A stretch of DNA of 64,000 nucleotides from Lentzea tibetensis. Lineage in GTDB: Bacteria; Actinomycetota; Actinomycetes; Mycobacteriales; Pseudonocardiaceae. The stretch is taken from the NCBI RefSeq assembly GCF_007845675.1, contig NZ_VOBR01000014.1:1-64000 (forward strand). Reading direction: 5' to 3'. The notes below the pieces were generated by a model. It saw nothing but the letters and a program-made list of their open reading frames with translations. It was not told the origin of the DNA and did not search any database. A program made the translations under genes and the position numbers. Each line of letters opens with the position of its first letter. Position 1 is the first letter of the stretch. Of this stretch, positions 1 through 10,199 are shown in pieces.

Positions 1-127
1 CTGCGATGCACGACACTTCCGGTTCTCGACCACTGCAACCCCTGCTCACAACCCAGGTGTTGCAACGATCAATAGAACCCAAGAGGGGCAGCGCCCCAAC
101 CACTTAACCCACGAGCAGCACACAAAA
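1..127. other. Non-coding left edge
   Basis: No convincing gene is seen here. A small hairpin (GGGGC-AGC-GCCCC) lies at 95-107. In related actinobacteria the gene following rpfB on this strand is ksgA (16S rRNA dimethyltransferase), which would begin just left of the window. This stretch is then the rpfB-ksgA spacer; that is inference from synteny. Confidence 0.5.
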
Positions 128-156
128 AGGGCCCCGCCCAAAAAGGACGGGGCCCC
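124..156 (-). terminator. Rho-independent terminator after rpfB
   Basis: Inverted repeat with arms GGGCCCCG (129-136) and CGGGGCCC (148-155), lengthened by a CC/GG pair. On the leftward strand it is followed by five T (124-128). It starts 16 bases after the rpfB stop codon. Confidence 0.8.
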
Positions 157-171
157 AAAAACCAAGACGCT

Positions 172-1797
<1,626 letters not shown>

Positions 1798-1862
1798 ACA
1801 CCCCGGCAGATCTTGTGACCTGAGCCACCCCTTCGGTGGTGCAACGCCGTGCTCCGTTCGCA

Positions 1863-2696
1863 CTACTCACCATTTGAGTCACCGAGGTCAAAGACTCGTT
1901 GGGCGTTTCGGGTGACCGCGGAAGAGAGTTCGTTCACATCTTCACAACGGAGCGTGGCGAGGTCCCGGACCGTGTACGCCACGCAGTAGGGCTCGTTCGG
2001 GCGACCGCGGTACGGATGGGGCGTGAGGAACGGCGCGTCGGTCTCGACGAGCAGCTGGTCCTGGGGCACCAGCTGGGCCGCCTCGCGCAACGCGCGCGCG
2101 TTGCGGAAGGTCACCGGCCCGGCGAACGACAGGACGAACCCGCGCTCGACGCACTTCCGGGCGAACTCCGCGTCACCCGAGAAGCAGTGGAAGACCACTG
2201 TGGACGGCGCACCTTCTTCGTCCAGGATCTGCAGGATGTCGTCGTGCGCGTCCCGGTCGTGGATCATCAACGGCTTGCCGACGCGCTTGGAAAGCTCGAT
2301 GTGCCAACGGAAAGCGGCCTTCTGGGCCTCCGGTGGCGAGTAGTCCCAGTAGTAGTCGAGACCGGTCTCGCCGATGGCCACGACGCGGGACCCCTGCGCC
2401 AGCTTCTCCAGTTCAGCCTTCTCGGACTCACCGAACTGGGCGGTCCTGGTCGGATGAACGGCGACCGCGGCGAACACGCGGGAGTCCCATGTGGACGCCT
2501 CGGCCGCCCACCGCGCGGCGGCCATGTCGTCCGCGACGGTGATCACCCGCGAGACGCCGGCCGCGTTGGCCCGGTCCAGCATCTCGGCGACCAGAGCGGG
2601 CGTCGTCGCGCCGCACGCGTCGAGGTGGGTGTGCGCGTCGACCACCGGCACCGGAAGGGGTTCCGGCACCGGCGGTCGCTCTTTCGGCTGGCTCAC
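1863..2696 (-). CDS. tatD: TatD family metal-dependent deoxyribonuclease
   Basis: TIM-barrel amidohydrolase-fold nuclease (277 aa) acting on DNA ends. Metal ligands are visible: HTH in DAHTHLD (residues 22-24), Glu in [10 protein letters not shown], His in [10 protein letters not shown] and FHCFSG, and Asp in [11 protein letters not shown]. The start GTG at 2696 overlaps the metG stop as GTGA, so translation is probably coupled; an in-frame upstream extension inside metG is rejected for this reason. The order metG-tatD-rpfB is conserved in actinobacteria, but the functional link is unknown. A short Pro-rich N-terminus precedes the barrel. Confidence 0.93.
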   Translation of the reverse strand: MSQPKERPPVPEPLPVPVVDAHTHLDACGATTPALVAEMLDRANAAGVSRVITVADDMAAARWAAEASTWDSRVFAAVAVHPTRTAQFGESEKAELEKLAQGSRVVAIGETGLDYYWDYSPPEAQKAAFRWHIELSKRVGKPLMIHDRDAHDDILQILDEEGAPSTVVFHCFSGDAEFARKCVERGFVLSFAGPVTFRNARALREAAQLVPQDQLLVETDAPFLTPHPYRGRPNEPYCVAYTVRDLATLRCEDVNELSSAVTRNAQRVFDLGDSNGE

Positions 2697-4483
2697 TTGA
2701 CGATCGGGGCCCACTCCGGCCCGGTCTCGCCCAGCTCGGGGTCGAGCTTCGCGAACAGCGGAGACGGCTTCTCCAGCGGACGGCCGACCTCGATCGGCGT
2801 CGACTCCCACTTGGCCTGCTCGCCCGCGTAGTCACCGGTGAGCACCGGGTAGGAGCGCTCGGGCACGTCGAGGTCGTCGACCTCCTGGATCTGCGGCTGC
2901 GCGGCCCACACACCCGTGCCACCCAGCGCCTCGTGCACCTTCTGCGCCGAGTGCGGCAGGAACGGCGTCATCAGCGTGTTCGCGTCCTGCACGACCTGCA
3001 GAGCGGTGTGCAGCACGGTGTCGCGCCGGTCCGGGTCGTCCTTGAGCTTCCACGGCTCCTGGTCGGACAGGTACTTGTTCGCCGCGCTGATGACCCGCAT
3101 CGCCTCGGACGACGCCTGCTTGAACCGCGACCGCCGCAGGTGCGCGCCGACCGTGTCGAACGCGGCCTTCGACAGCCCGAGCAGCTCGTGGTCGGCCGTG
3201 GTCTGCGAGATCGGCTTCGGGATCGCGCCGACGTTCTTGTGCGCCATGGAGATCGAGCGGTTGACCAGGTTGCCCCACTCGTTCGCCAGCTCGAAGTTCG
3301 TCCGGCGGACGAACTCCTCCCAGGTGAAGTCGGTGTCCTGGTTCTCGGGACCCGCGACGGAGATGAAGTACCGCAGCGCGTCCGGCCCGAACTGCTTCAG
3401 GAAGTCCGTGACGTAGATGACCGTGCCGCGCGACGTCGAGAACTTCGAGCCGCTCATCGTCAGGTACTCCGACGACACGACCTCGGTCGGCAGGTTCAGC
3501 GTGCCGAACGCGCCCGCCTCGCCGCCCTTGTCGCCCGCGCCGTTCTGCCCGAGCAGCAGCGACGGCCAGATCAGCGAGTGGAAGACGATGTTGTCCTTGC
3601 CCATGAAGTAGTAGCTCTGGGCGTCACCCGTCCAGAACTCCTGCCAGGCATCGGGGTTCCCGCTGCGCCGCGCCCACTCGACGCTCGCCGAGAGGTAGCC
3701 GATCACCGCGTCGAACCACACGTAGAACCGCTTCATCGGCTGCTCGCGCCACCCGTCGAGCGGGATCGGCACACCCCAGTCGAGGTCGCGGGTGATCGCG
3801 CGCGGCCGCAGGTCCTTGATCAGGTTCTGGCTGAACTTGAGGACGTTCGGGCGCCACTCGGTGCGGGTCTGCATCCACTCGCCGAGCGAACCGATGAACT
3901 GCGGCAGGTCGAGGAACAGGTGCTCGGTCTCGACGAACTTCGGCGTCTCACCGTTGATCTTCGAGCGCGGGTTCTTCAGGTCGGCCGGGTCGAGCTGGTT
4001 GCCGCAGTTGTCGCACTGGTCGCCGCGCGCGCCGTCGTAGCCGCAGATCGGGCAGGTGCCCTCGATGAAGCGGTCGGGCAGCGTGCGGCCGGTCGACGGG
4101 CTGATCGCGCCCAGCTCGGTCTTCGGGATGACGTACCCGTTGCGCCACAGCGACAGGAACAGCTCCTGCACCACCTGGTAGTGGTTGCCGGTCGTGGTGC
4201 GGGTGAACAGGTCGTAGCCGAGTCCGAGGCCCTGGAGGTCCTCGGTGATCACGCGGTTGTACTTGTCCGCGAGCTCACGGGTCGTCAGGCCCTCTTTCTC
4301 GGCCTGGACCGAGATGGGCGTCCCGTGCTCGTCGGTACCGCTGACCATGAGCACCCGGTGTCCGGACATTCGCATGTAGCGGGAGAAGACGTCGGACGGG
4401 ACACCGAATCCGGAGACGTGACCGATGTGACGGGGGCCGTTGGCGTAAGGCCAGGCCACCGCGGTCAGTACGGGGGCACTCAT
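2693..4483 (-). CDS. metG: Methionyl-tRNA synthetase
   Basis: Class I aminoacyl-tRNA synthetase that charges tRNA-Met. The HIGH signature is HIGH at residues 19-22 ([14 protein letters not shown]). A zinc knuckle with CPIC and CDNC pairs lies in the connective domain, and the KMSKS-equivalent loop is SGSKFSTSR. Length 596 aa fits the family; there is no C-terminal tRNA-binding (EMAP-like) domain. The ATG at 4483 is chosen; an in-frame GTG two codons upstream (4489) is possible. First gene of a metG-tatD-rpfB leftward unit. Confidence 0.96.
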   Translation of the reverse strand: MSAPVLTAVAWPYANGPRHIGHVSGFGVPSDVFSRYMRMSGHRVLMVSGTDEHGTPISVQAEKEGLTTRELADKYNRVITEDLQGLGLGYDLFTRTTTGNHYQVVQELFLSLWRNGYVIPKTELGAISPSTGRTLPDRFIEGTCPICGYDGARGDQCDNCGNQLDPADLKNPRSKINGETPKFVETEHLFLDLPQFIGSLGEWMQTRTEWRPNVLKFSQNLIKDLRPRAITRDLDWGVPIPLDGWREQPMKRFYVWFDAVIGYLSASVEWARRSGNPDAWQEFWTGDAQSYYFMGKDNIVFHSLIWPSLLLGQNGAGDKGGEAGAFGTLNLPTEVVSSEYLTMSGSKFSTSRGTVIYVTDFLKQFGPDALRYFISVAGPENQDTDFTWEEFVRRTNFELANEWGNLVNRSISMAHKNVGAIPKPISQTTADHELLGLSKAAFDTVGAHLRRSRFKQASSEAMRVISAANKYLSDQEPWKLKDDPDRRDTVLHTALQVVQDANTLMTPFLPHSAQKVHEALGGTGVWAAQPQIQEVDDLDVPERSYPVLTGDYAGEQAKWESTPIEVGRPLEKPSPLFAKLDPELGETGPEWAPIVK

Positions 4484-4534
4484 GGGCACAGCCTAGAGAG
4501 CCCCCGCCATCACCTTTTCACTGCATAGGACAGG

Positions 4535-5308
4535 TCAGTTCCACCACTGCTGGTTCCGCCCGTCCCAGCAGTCGTAGACCATCACCCTGGCCCCGTTGGC
4601 CGCGCCCGCCTCGGCGTCCAGGCACTTGCCGTTGGCGGAGTTCTTCAGCTGGTTGCCCTCCCAGACCCACTTCTGGTTGTTCCCGCCCCAGCAGTCGTAG
4701 AGCGTCACGGCGGCACCGCTGCCCCCGCCCGCTGCCGCGTCGAGGCACTTCGTGTTGGCCGCGTTCTTCATCTCGAGCGGCGTGCAGTTCTGGCTCTTCA
4801 ACCGCTGCGACCGGCCGACCCCGACGGTGACCTGCCAGCCGTTGAACTCCGACCGCACGGTGTTGGACGGGCTGGTGCGCCATTGCTGGAAGTGCAGGTG
4901 CGGGCCGGACGAGTTGCCGGTGCTGCCGACCTTGCCGAGTTGAAACCCCTGGTAGACGTTCTGACCGTTGCCGACCGACGGTCTCTCGATCATGTGCAGG
5001 TACGTCGTGCCCCACCCGTTCGCGTGGCTGATGTTGACCATCCAGCCGCCACCGCTGTCCCAGCCCGCGAAGGTCACCCGCCCGGCGGCCGCCGCGACGA
5101 TCGGCTGACCGTTCGAGCCGCCGCCGACCTTCGTGAAGTCGAGGCTGTTCGGGTTCGGGCTGTGGTCGGAGCGGGTCGCGGCGACCCACTCCTGGCCGCA
5201 GGCGAACGGCAGGAGGAACGGCGGACGTTCGTCCGCGTGTGCAGGGACGACGAGAACGGTCGACAGGGCGAGGAGAGCGAGCACCGGGCTCGACCACTTG
5301 ATGTTCAT
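4535..5308 (-). CDS. Secreted M23 (LytM/beta-lytic-like) peptidase with ricin-type lectin repeats
   Basis: 257 aa. A signal peptide ends near PAHA-DE (about residue 25). An M23 metallopeptidase domain follows with His...Asp in HSPNPNSLDF, the spacing of the beta-lytic (M23A) type rather than HxxxD, and the HLH zinc motif in GPHLHF. The last about 85 residues are two ricin-B/QxW carbohydrate-binding repeats (NQKW and NQQW) with paired Cys; the usual third repeat is absent. Likely cuts peptide cross-links in bacterial cell walls outside the cell, possibly of competitors. Stands alone, divergent from the ArsR-type pseudogene. Confidence 0.85.
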   Translation of the reverse strand: MNIKWSSPVLALLALSTVLVVPAHADERPPFLLPFACGQEWVAATRSDHSPNPNSLDFTKVGGGSNGQPIVAAAAGRVTFAGWDSGGGWMVNISHANGWGTTYLHMIERPSVGNGQNVYQGFQLGKVGSTGNSSGPHLHFQQWRTSPSNTVRSEFNGWQVTVGVGRSQRLKSQNCTPLEMKNAANTKCLDAAAGGGSGAAVTLYDCWGGNNQKWVWEGNQLKNSANGKCLDAEAGAANGARVMVYDCWDGRNQQWWN

Positions 5309-5311
5309 GGC

Positions 5312-5367
5312 GTTGAGTGTCAGATGACGCTGTGCGACGAGTCGATGACGTTTAGTCAGAACTCAAC
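5312..5367. promoter_or_regulatory. Inverted half-sites between M23 peptidase and ArsR-type gene
   Basis: GTTGAGT (5312-5318) and its exact complement ACTCAAC (5361-5367) are each flanked by a TCAGA-like extension and lie in the 79-base divergent spacer. A second short inverted pair GACGTT/AACGTC (5347-5352, 5365-5370) overlaps. This may be an operator for the adjacent regulator, now apparently broken; that is inference. Confidence 0.3.
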
Positions 5368-5387
5368 GTCGAATCAGGGGGCTTGGC

Positions 5388-6244
5388 ATGGCCGGGGACT
5401 TGCGCATCCACTTCACCAGCGAGGACCTCGCGAAGCTGCGGCTCGCGACCGCTCCCGACCCGCTCTGGGAGCTGGTGCTGAGCGCGTACTCGCTGCGCGA
5501 TCCCGGTCCGGCGCTCGACGTCGTCGCGTGGCGCGGGCAGGCGCGGCGGGAGCTCGCGAGCAGACCGCTGTCCGGCGGCGAGCGGATGCTGGCAGAGCTC
5601 ACCCGGCCCGGCGCGTTCCCGGACTTCCTGACCCCGCTCGCGGCACTCGACGGCTTCGACGCCGGACTCGACGCGGTCCGGTCCACACCGGACCACCAGC
5701 TCCGCGAGGAGATCGCGCACATCGGCACGCAGCGCGCGCTTCCGGCGTGGGCGCGGGATCTGGGTGACCACATGAGCGCACTGACCGACGGGCTGCGGAC
5801 GTACTTCGACGCGGTGATCCAGCCGCACTGGCGGACGGTCCGCGCCCGGTGCTGGAGACCGCGTACCTGGTCGACCGGGAGATCCACCTGGACGGCCGGG
5901 GCCTGCTGCTGATCCCGTCGTACTTCTGCTGGGGCGCGCCGGTCACGCTCGTCGACGTCGCCAGATCGACGCCGCTGCTGGTCTACCCGGTCGAGCACGA
6001 CCTGGCCGTCACGCCGGGACCGCTCTCGGCGTTGATCGGGCGCACGAGGTCCGAGCTGCTGCACCTGCTGGCGGGCGCGCACCTCACGACCGGCGAGCTC
6101 GCGCGGCGGCTCGACGTCACCGCGGGCAACATCAGCCAGCACACCAGGGTGCTGCGGGAAGCCGGGCTGATCACCACGTGCAGACATGCGAACCTGGTCG
6201 TCCACACGGCCGCGCCGCTCGGCCGCCGCCTGCTCGACCGATGA
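5388..6244 (+). pseudogene. ArsR-type (DUF5937) regulator, broken by an internal deletion with frameshift
   Basis: The N-terminal part reads in one frame from 5388 to about 5842 (start ATG behind AGGGGG). The C-terminal part reads in another frame from about 5846 to 6244 and contains a clear ArsR-like winged helix (LTTGELARRLDVTAGNISQH). Between VRA and PVLETAYLVDREIH the family normally has roughly 33 more residues, by my memory of homologues. A deletion of about 100 bp (length 1 mod 3) at GCGCCCGG explains both the loss and the frame change. The unbroken flanks suggest a recent event or an assembly error. Intact relatives are DNA-binding repressors next to small efflux or PadR operons. Confidence 0.7.
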
Positions 6245-6261
6245 GAACGTAGGGGGACGGG

Positions 6262-6816
6262 GTGTCCGCGACCAGGATGCTGGTGCTGGGGGTCGTGCGG
6301 CTCGCCGGCGAGGCACACGGCTACCAGGTGCGGCGCGAGCTGCAGAGCTGGTCGGCGGACCGGTGGGCGAACGTGCAGCCCGGCTCGATCTACCACGCGC
6401 TGAAGTCGCTGGCCAAGGACGGACTGGTCGAGTCGACCGGCACCGAGGAGGGCGGCGACGGCCCGGCCCGCACGATCTACCGGATCACCGACGCGGGCTC
6501 GCACGACCTGATCACGATGATCAGCGACGCGCTCGTGAACGCGGGATCGGCGCCGGACCAGCTCAGCGCGGGCGTCGCGCTGATCACCCTGCTCCCCCGG
6601 CGGCAGGCGATCGTGCTGCTCGAACACCGGCTGGCCGGGCTCGAGGCCCAGGTTCCCGCGATGGAGCACGCCGTGGGCTCGTACCCGGACATGGGCAAGC
6701 CCGCGCACGTCAGCGAGCTGGCCCGGTTCTGGCTCGTGAGCATCGAGGCGCAGGTCAAGTGGACGAGTGAGCTGCTGGAACGGCTCAGGGCGGGCGAGTA
6801 CGACCTCGTCGACTAG
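6262..6816 (+). CDS. PadR family transcriptional regulator
   Basis: 184 aa. The N-terminal PadR winged helix (about residues 5-85: HGYQVRRELQSW, GSIYHALKSLAKDGLV, YRITDAG) is followed by an alpha-helical dimerisation domain. GTG start behind AGGGGGACGGG. It directly precedes an ABC exporter operon whose promoter carries two palindromic boxes, so it most likely represses that exporter and is released by a drug-like ligand. This is the standard logic for PadR-ABC pairs in actinobacteria; the ligand is unknown. Confidence 0.88.
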   Translation: MSATRMLVLGVVRLAGEAHGYQVRRELQSWSADRWANVQPGSIYHALKSLAKDGLVESTGTEEGGDGPARTIYRITDAGSHDLITMISDALVNAGSAPDQLSAGVALITLLPRRQAIVLLEHRLAGLEAQVPAMEHAVGSYPDMGKPAHVSELARFWLVSIEAQVKWTSELLERLRAGEYDLVD

Positions 6817-6862
6817 TCAAACTTGACGAGTTGCCCTAACCTCTAATCAAATTTGATTAGAG
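6816..6862 (+). promoter_or_regulatory. Promoter and paired operator for the ABC exporter (PadR candidate)
   Basis: Two copies of TCAAAYTTGA, at 6817-6826 (inside GTCAA-AC-TTGAC) and 6847-6856. The second is the core of a perfect 22-bp palindrome (6841-6862; half-site CTCTAATCAAA). Their centres are 30 bp apart, about three helical turns. The first overlaps a -35 TTGACG (6824-6829) and the second a -10 TCAAAT (6847-6852) with a 17-base spacer, so binding would block RNA polymerase. Assignment to the upstream PadR is inference. Confidence 0.7.
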
Positions 6863-6872
6863 GGGGTTTCGC

Positions 6873-7796
6873 ATGATCAAGGCACGCGGGCTCGCGCGCC
6901 GCTTCGAGACCAGGCAGGGACCGGTCGAGGCCGTGCGAGGGGTCGATCTCGACGTCGCTGAAGGGGAGCTCGTCGGGTTCCTCGGTCCGAACGGCGCGGG
7001 CAAGTCCACGACGTTGCGCATGCTCACGACGTTGCTGACGCCGACGGCGGGCGAGGCGCTCGTCGCCGGGTGCGACCTGCTGACCGACCCGGCCGGGGTG
7101 CGCGAGCGCATCGGGTACGTCGGCCAGCAGCCCGGCGGCGGCCAGGACCAGCGCGTCGGCGAGGAGCTGGAGCTGCAGGGCCGGTTCCACGGGCTGTCCC
7201 GGCACGAGTCGAGGCGCCGAGCCGCCGGCCTGCTGGAGCGGCTCGACCTGACCGGGCTGGAGAAGCGGCTGGTCGCAACGTTGTCGGGTGGCCAGCAGCG
7301 CAGGCTCGACATCGCGATGGGGCTGATCCACCGGCCGGCGCTGGTGTTCCTCGACGAGCCGTCCACCGGGCTCGACCCGCAGAGCAGGCGCAACCTGTGG
7401 GAGCACATCAGGGGGCTCGGCGTGACGGTCTTCCTGACCACGCACTACCTGGACGAGGCGGACTTCCTGTGCGACCGGGTCCTGGTCATCGACCACGGCG
7501 CGATCGTCGCCGAGGGCTCGCCGGACGAGCTGAAGAACCGCGTGTCCGGCGACCTCGTCGTGCTCGGCACGCCGCAGGCCGCGCGGATCGCGCCTCGGTT
7601 CGACGGCGCGACCGTCGACGGTGACGTGGTCAGCTTCCGCGTCCCGGACGGCGACCGCGCGCTGCCGTCGTTGCTCCGCTCGCTGGACGCGGACGGGGTC
7701 GAGCTGCGCTCGGTGCAGGTGCACCGGCCGACGCTCGACGACGTGTTCCTGACCATGACCGGCCGCTCGCTGCGGGAGGACGACCGTGCTGCGTGA
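6873..7796 (+). CDS. ABC exporter ATP-binding protein (DrrA-type)
   Basis: 307 aa ATPase of the daunorubicin-resistance (DrrA) subfamily that powers the permease encoded downstream. Walker A GPNGAGKST, signature LSGGQQRRLDIAMGL and Walker B LVFLDEPSTGLD are intact, with the H-loop His in TTHYLDEAD. A C-terminal extension after about residue 215 is typical of DrrA. ATG at 6873 behind AGAGGGGG. Its end overlaps the permease start by 11 bases, showing translational coupling. Likely substrate: a lipophilic drug or secondary metabolite, not identifiable from sequence. Confidence 0.92.
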   Translation: MIKARGLARRFETRQGPVEAVRGVDLDVAEGELVGFLGPNGAGKSTTLRMLTTLLTPTAGEALVAGCDLLTDPAGVRERIGYVGQQPGGGQDQRVGEELELQGRFHGLSRHESRRRAAGLLERLDLTGLEKRLVATLSGGQQRRLDIAMGLIHRPALVFLDEPSTGLDPQSRRNLWEHIRGLGVTVFLTTHYLDEADFLCDRVLVIDHGAIVAEGSPDELKNRVSGDLVVLGTPQAARIAPRFDGATVDGDVVSFRVPDGDRALPSLLRSLDADGVELRSVQVHRPTLDDVFLTMTGRSLREDDRAA

Positions 7797-8499
7797 GATC
7801 TGGCTCGTGTTCCTCCGCTCGCTGCGGCCCGCGCTGCGCAGCCCCGCGATGATCGTCGTCGGGCTGGCCCAGCCGCTGCTCTACCTGGGCCTGTTCGGCC
7901 CGCTGCTCGGCGACGACGGCTGGCAGTGGTTCGTGCCCGGCCTGCTGGTGCAGATGACGTTGTTCGGCACCGCGTACGCGGGTTTCTCGCTGATGCCCGA
8001 GATGCACGCGGGTGTGCTGGAGCGGCTCCAGGTGACGCCGGTCAGCCGGGTCGCGCTGCTCGTCGGCCGGGTGCTGAAGGACGTGGTGCTGCTGGTCGTG
8101 CAGGCCGTGCTGATCGTGCTGGTGGCGCTGCTGTTCGGCTTCGAGACGTCGGTCGGCGCGGTGCTGCTCGGCATCGGGCTCGTGGCGCTGCTCGGCGTCG
8201 CGGTCGGCTCCGTGTCCTACGCGGTCGCGCTCAGGGCGAAGTACGAGTACGTGCTCGCGTCGGTCATCTCGTCGACCGTCGTGCCGCTGATGCTGCTCTC
8301 GGGCGTGCTGCTGCCCATGTCGAACGGGCCGCGCTGGCTGTACTGGCTCTCGCGGGCGAACCCGCTGAGCCACGTCGTCGACGCCGAACGCGCGATCTTC
8401 ACCAGCGGCTCGGTGCTGCTCGGCCTGGGCGCGACCGTGCTGCTCGTGTGCGCGGCCGTCCTCTTCGGCACCCGCACCTTCCGCCGCGAAGCCGCCTGA
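7786..8499 (+). CDS. ABC-2 type exporter permease (DrrB-type)
   Basis: 237 aa integral membrane protein with about six predicted hydrophobic segments and the ABC-2 membrane fold. It partners the ATPase encoded immediately upstream, overlapping it by 11 bases. GTG start at 7786. Ends just before a long bidirectional hairpin. A two-gene exporter under PadR control fits self-protection or drug efflux. Confidence 0.9.
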   Translation: MLREIWLVFLRSLRPALRSPAMIVVGLAQPLLYLGLFGPLLGDDGWQWFVPGLLVQMTLFGTAYAGFSLMPEMHAGVLERLQVTPVSRVALLVGRVLKDVVLLVVQAVLIVLVALLFGFETSVGAVLLGIGLVALLGVAVGSVSYAVALRAKYEYVLASVISSTVVPLMLLSGVLLPMSNGPRWLYWLSRANPLSHVVDAERAIFTSGSVLLGLGATVLLVCAAVLFGTRTFRREAA

Positions 8500-8505
8500 A
8501 CGCCA

Positions 8506-8550
8506 TGAGGGGAGCTTTCCGAGCGGTCAGCGCTGGGAAAGCTCCCCTCA
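8506..8550. terminator. Bidirectional hairpin between convergent genes
   Basis: Perfect 15-bp arms, TGAGGGGAGCTTTCC (8506-8520) and its complement (8536-8550), with a loop that can itself pair (AGCG/CGCT). No T-tract. The right arm includes the stop codon of the convergent hydrolase gene. Probably terminates both transcripts; this style of element looks like a dispersed family. Confidence 0.7.
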
Positions 8551-9333
8551 CGGCACCGCGGTGAGGAAGTCCAGGACGAGCGGGCTCGCGACGGCGCGGA
8601 ACTCGTCGAAATAGGCGTGCCGCGCTCCTGGGAGCACGTGCAGCCGGGCGCCGGGGATGCGGCTCGTGAGGAGGGGAGCGTTGGCGGCCGGGTTGAGCAG
8701 GTCGTCGCTGCCGTGCACGACCAGGGTCGGTGCGCTGATGCCGGGCAGGAGGTCCCACGCGTCGTGCCGGTTGCTGGCCACCAGGTGGTGACGCTGGGCG
8801 TGGGCGGGCATGGCCGGGTCGCCGAGCACCTGGTACGGGCCGAGGTGGGTCGCCAGCCAGGCCGGGGTGTACATCAGCTCGAGCAGGGCCTGCCGCGCCG
8901 CACCCGGTTGCTGCTGCACCAGCGACCTGCGCACGTCGTTGTCGCGTTCGACGCCGTGCGAGCCACCGGGCGACGTGCAGCCGAGCACCAGTGCGCGCAC
9001 GCGGTGCGGATGGCGGGCCGCGAGGTGCTGGGCCACGCGTCCGCCCATGGACGTTCCGTACACGTCGGCCCGGTCGACACCGAGGTCGTCGAGCACGGCG
9101 ATCACGTCCTGCGCGAAGCCCTCGGTGCTGTGCGGCCGGTCGGGCTTGTCGCTCTCCCCCGTGCCGCGGTAGTCGAGCGTGACGGTGCTGCGGGCGGCGT
9201 GGAAGTCGTCGCGCACCCCGTCCCACCAGTGGTGGTTGTTCGCCTGGCCCGCCAGCAGCACGAGCGGCGGCCCCTCACCCCGGACCTGATAGGCGATGCG
9301 GACCCCGTCAGGCGTGGTGGCGTGGGTGCTCAA
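8548..9333 (-). CDS. Alpha/beta hydrolase
   Basis: 261 aa single-domain alpha/beta-hydrolase. The nucleophile elbow is GTSMGG (Ser), the acid Asp lies in HGSDDLLNP, and His lies in GARHAYFDEF, so the triad is complete; the oxyanion region is in LLAGQANNHHWW. The start is TTG at 9333, overlapping the rsmI stop as TTGA, so it is probably co-translated with rsmI. Substrate cannot be inferred; it resembles esterases or perhydrolases of the 3-oxoadipate enol-lactonase type. Confidence 0.85.
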   Translation of the reverse strand: MSTHATTPDGVRIAYQVRGEGPPLVLLAGQANNHHWWDGVRDDFHAARSTVTLDYRGTGESDKPDRPHSTEGFAQDVIAVLDDLGVDRADVYGTSMGGRVAQHLAARHPHRVRALVLGCTSPGGSHGVERDNDVRRSLVQQQPGAARQALLELMYTPAWLATHLGPYQVLGDPAMPAHAQRHHLVASNRHDAWDLLPGISAPTLVVHGSDDLLNPAANAPLLTSRIPGARLHVLPGARHAYFDEFRAVASPLVLDFLTAVP

Positions 9334-10175
9334 GGGCTCTTCACGGCCGCGTCGTAGAGGGCCTTCTTGCTGACGCCCGCAGCCTCCGCCACCTCGGCGG
9401 CGGCGGACTTCAGCCGTTCACCGTCGGCGGCGCGCTGCTTGACCTCGGCGACCAGCGTCGCCATGTCCGGCGCCTCGGACGGCGGCGCGGGCGCGAGCAC
9501 CACGGTGATCTCGCCGCGCACACCCTCGACGGCCCATTCTGCGAGCTCGGCGAGGGTGCCGCGGCGGACCTCCTCGTAGGTCTTGGTCAGTTCGCGGCAC
9601 ACCGCGGCCTGCCGGTCCGCGCCGAGCACGTCCACGGCGTCGGCCAGGGTGTCCGCGAGCCGGTGCGGGGCCTCGAAGAAGACGACCGTGCGCGGCTCGG
9701 TCCTCAGCGGCTCGAACCAGCGCTTGCGTTCGCCCTGCTTGCGCGGCGGGAAGCCGTCGAACGCGAACCGGTCGGACGGCAGCCCGGACACGGCGAGCGC
9801 GGTCGTCACCGCCGACGGGCCGGGCAGGCAGGTGACCACGATGTCCTCGGCGACGCAGGCGGCGACGAGCCGGTAGCCGGGGTCGGACACGCTCGGCATG
9901 CCCGCGTCGGTGACGAGCAGCACGGTCTGGCCGCCGTGCAGCGCCTCGACGAGGCCGGGCAGCCGCGCGGACTCGACCTGGTCGTAGAAGCTGATCACCC
10001 GTCCGGACGGCTTGACCTGCAAGGCGTTGGCCAGCGAGTGGAACCGCCGGGTGTCCTCGGCGGCGATGACATCGGCGGTCCGCAGCGCGTCGACGAGACG
10101 TGCGGAGGCGTCGCGGATGTCGCCGAGCGGGGTGGCGGCGAGGACCAAGCGGCCTGATCCAGATACGGGACTCAC
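9330..10175 (-). CDS. rsmI: 16S rRNA 2'-O-ribose C1402 methyltransferase RsmI
   Basis: 281 aa tetrapyrrole-methylase-fold enzyme that methylates C1402 of 16S rRNA. Motifs: ATPLGDIRDASARL near the N-terminus, AAEDTRR, VTDAGMPSVSDPGYRL, GPSAVTTALAVSGL, and FFEAPHRL. GTG at 10175 is chosen over an in-frame GTG at 10184 because a TAGGGT box ends 7 bases before it. A much longer frame extends across the opposite gene and is an artefact. Divergent from the protein mannosyltransferase, as in M. tuberculosis Rv1003/Rv1002c. Confidence 0.94.
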   Translation of the reverse strand: MSPVSGSGRLVLAATPLGDIRDASARLVDALRTADVIAAEDTRRFHSLANALQVKPSGRVISFYDQVESARLPGLVEALHGGQTVLLVTDAGMPSVSDPGYRLVAACVAEDIVVTCLPGPSAVTTALAVSGLPSDRFAFDGFPPRKQGERKRWFEPLRTEPRTVVFFEAPHRLADTLADAVDVLGADRQAAVCRELTKTYEEVRRGTLAELAEWAVEGVRGEITVVLAPAPPSEAPDMATLVAEVKQRAADGERLKSAAAEVAEAAGVSKKALYDAAVKSP

Positions 10176-10182
10176 GTGGTTC

Positions 10183-10192
10183 ACCCTACGAT
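10183..10192. promoter_or_regulatory. Overlapping divergent -10 boxes of rsmI and pmt
   Basis: The 24-base gap between the two GTG codons holds TACGAT (10187-10192) for the rightward gene and TAGGGT (10188-10183 on the other strand) for the leftward gene, sharing two bases. Each ends 7 bases before its start codon, the spacing of leaderless mRNAs. No clear -35 was found on either side. Confidence 0.45.
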
Positions 10193-10199
10193 CGGCGGC

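Noticed and set aside
2933-4528. Long forward open frame opposite metG
   Set aside because: Antisense shadow; metG on the other strand has all synthetase motifs.
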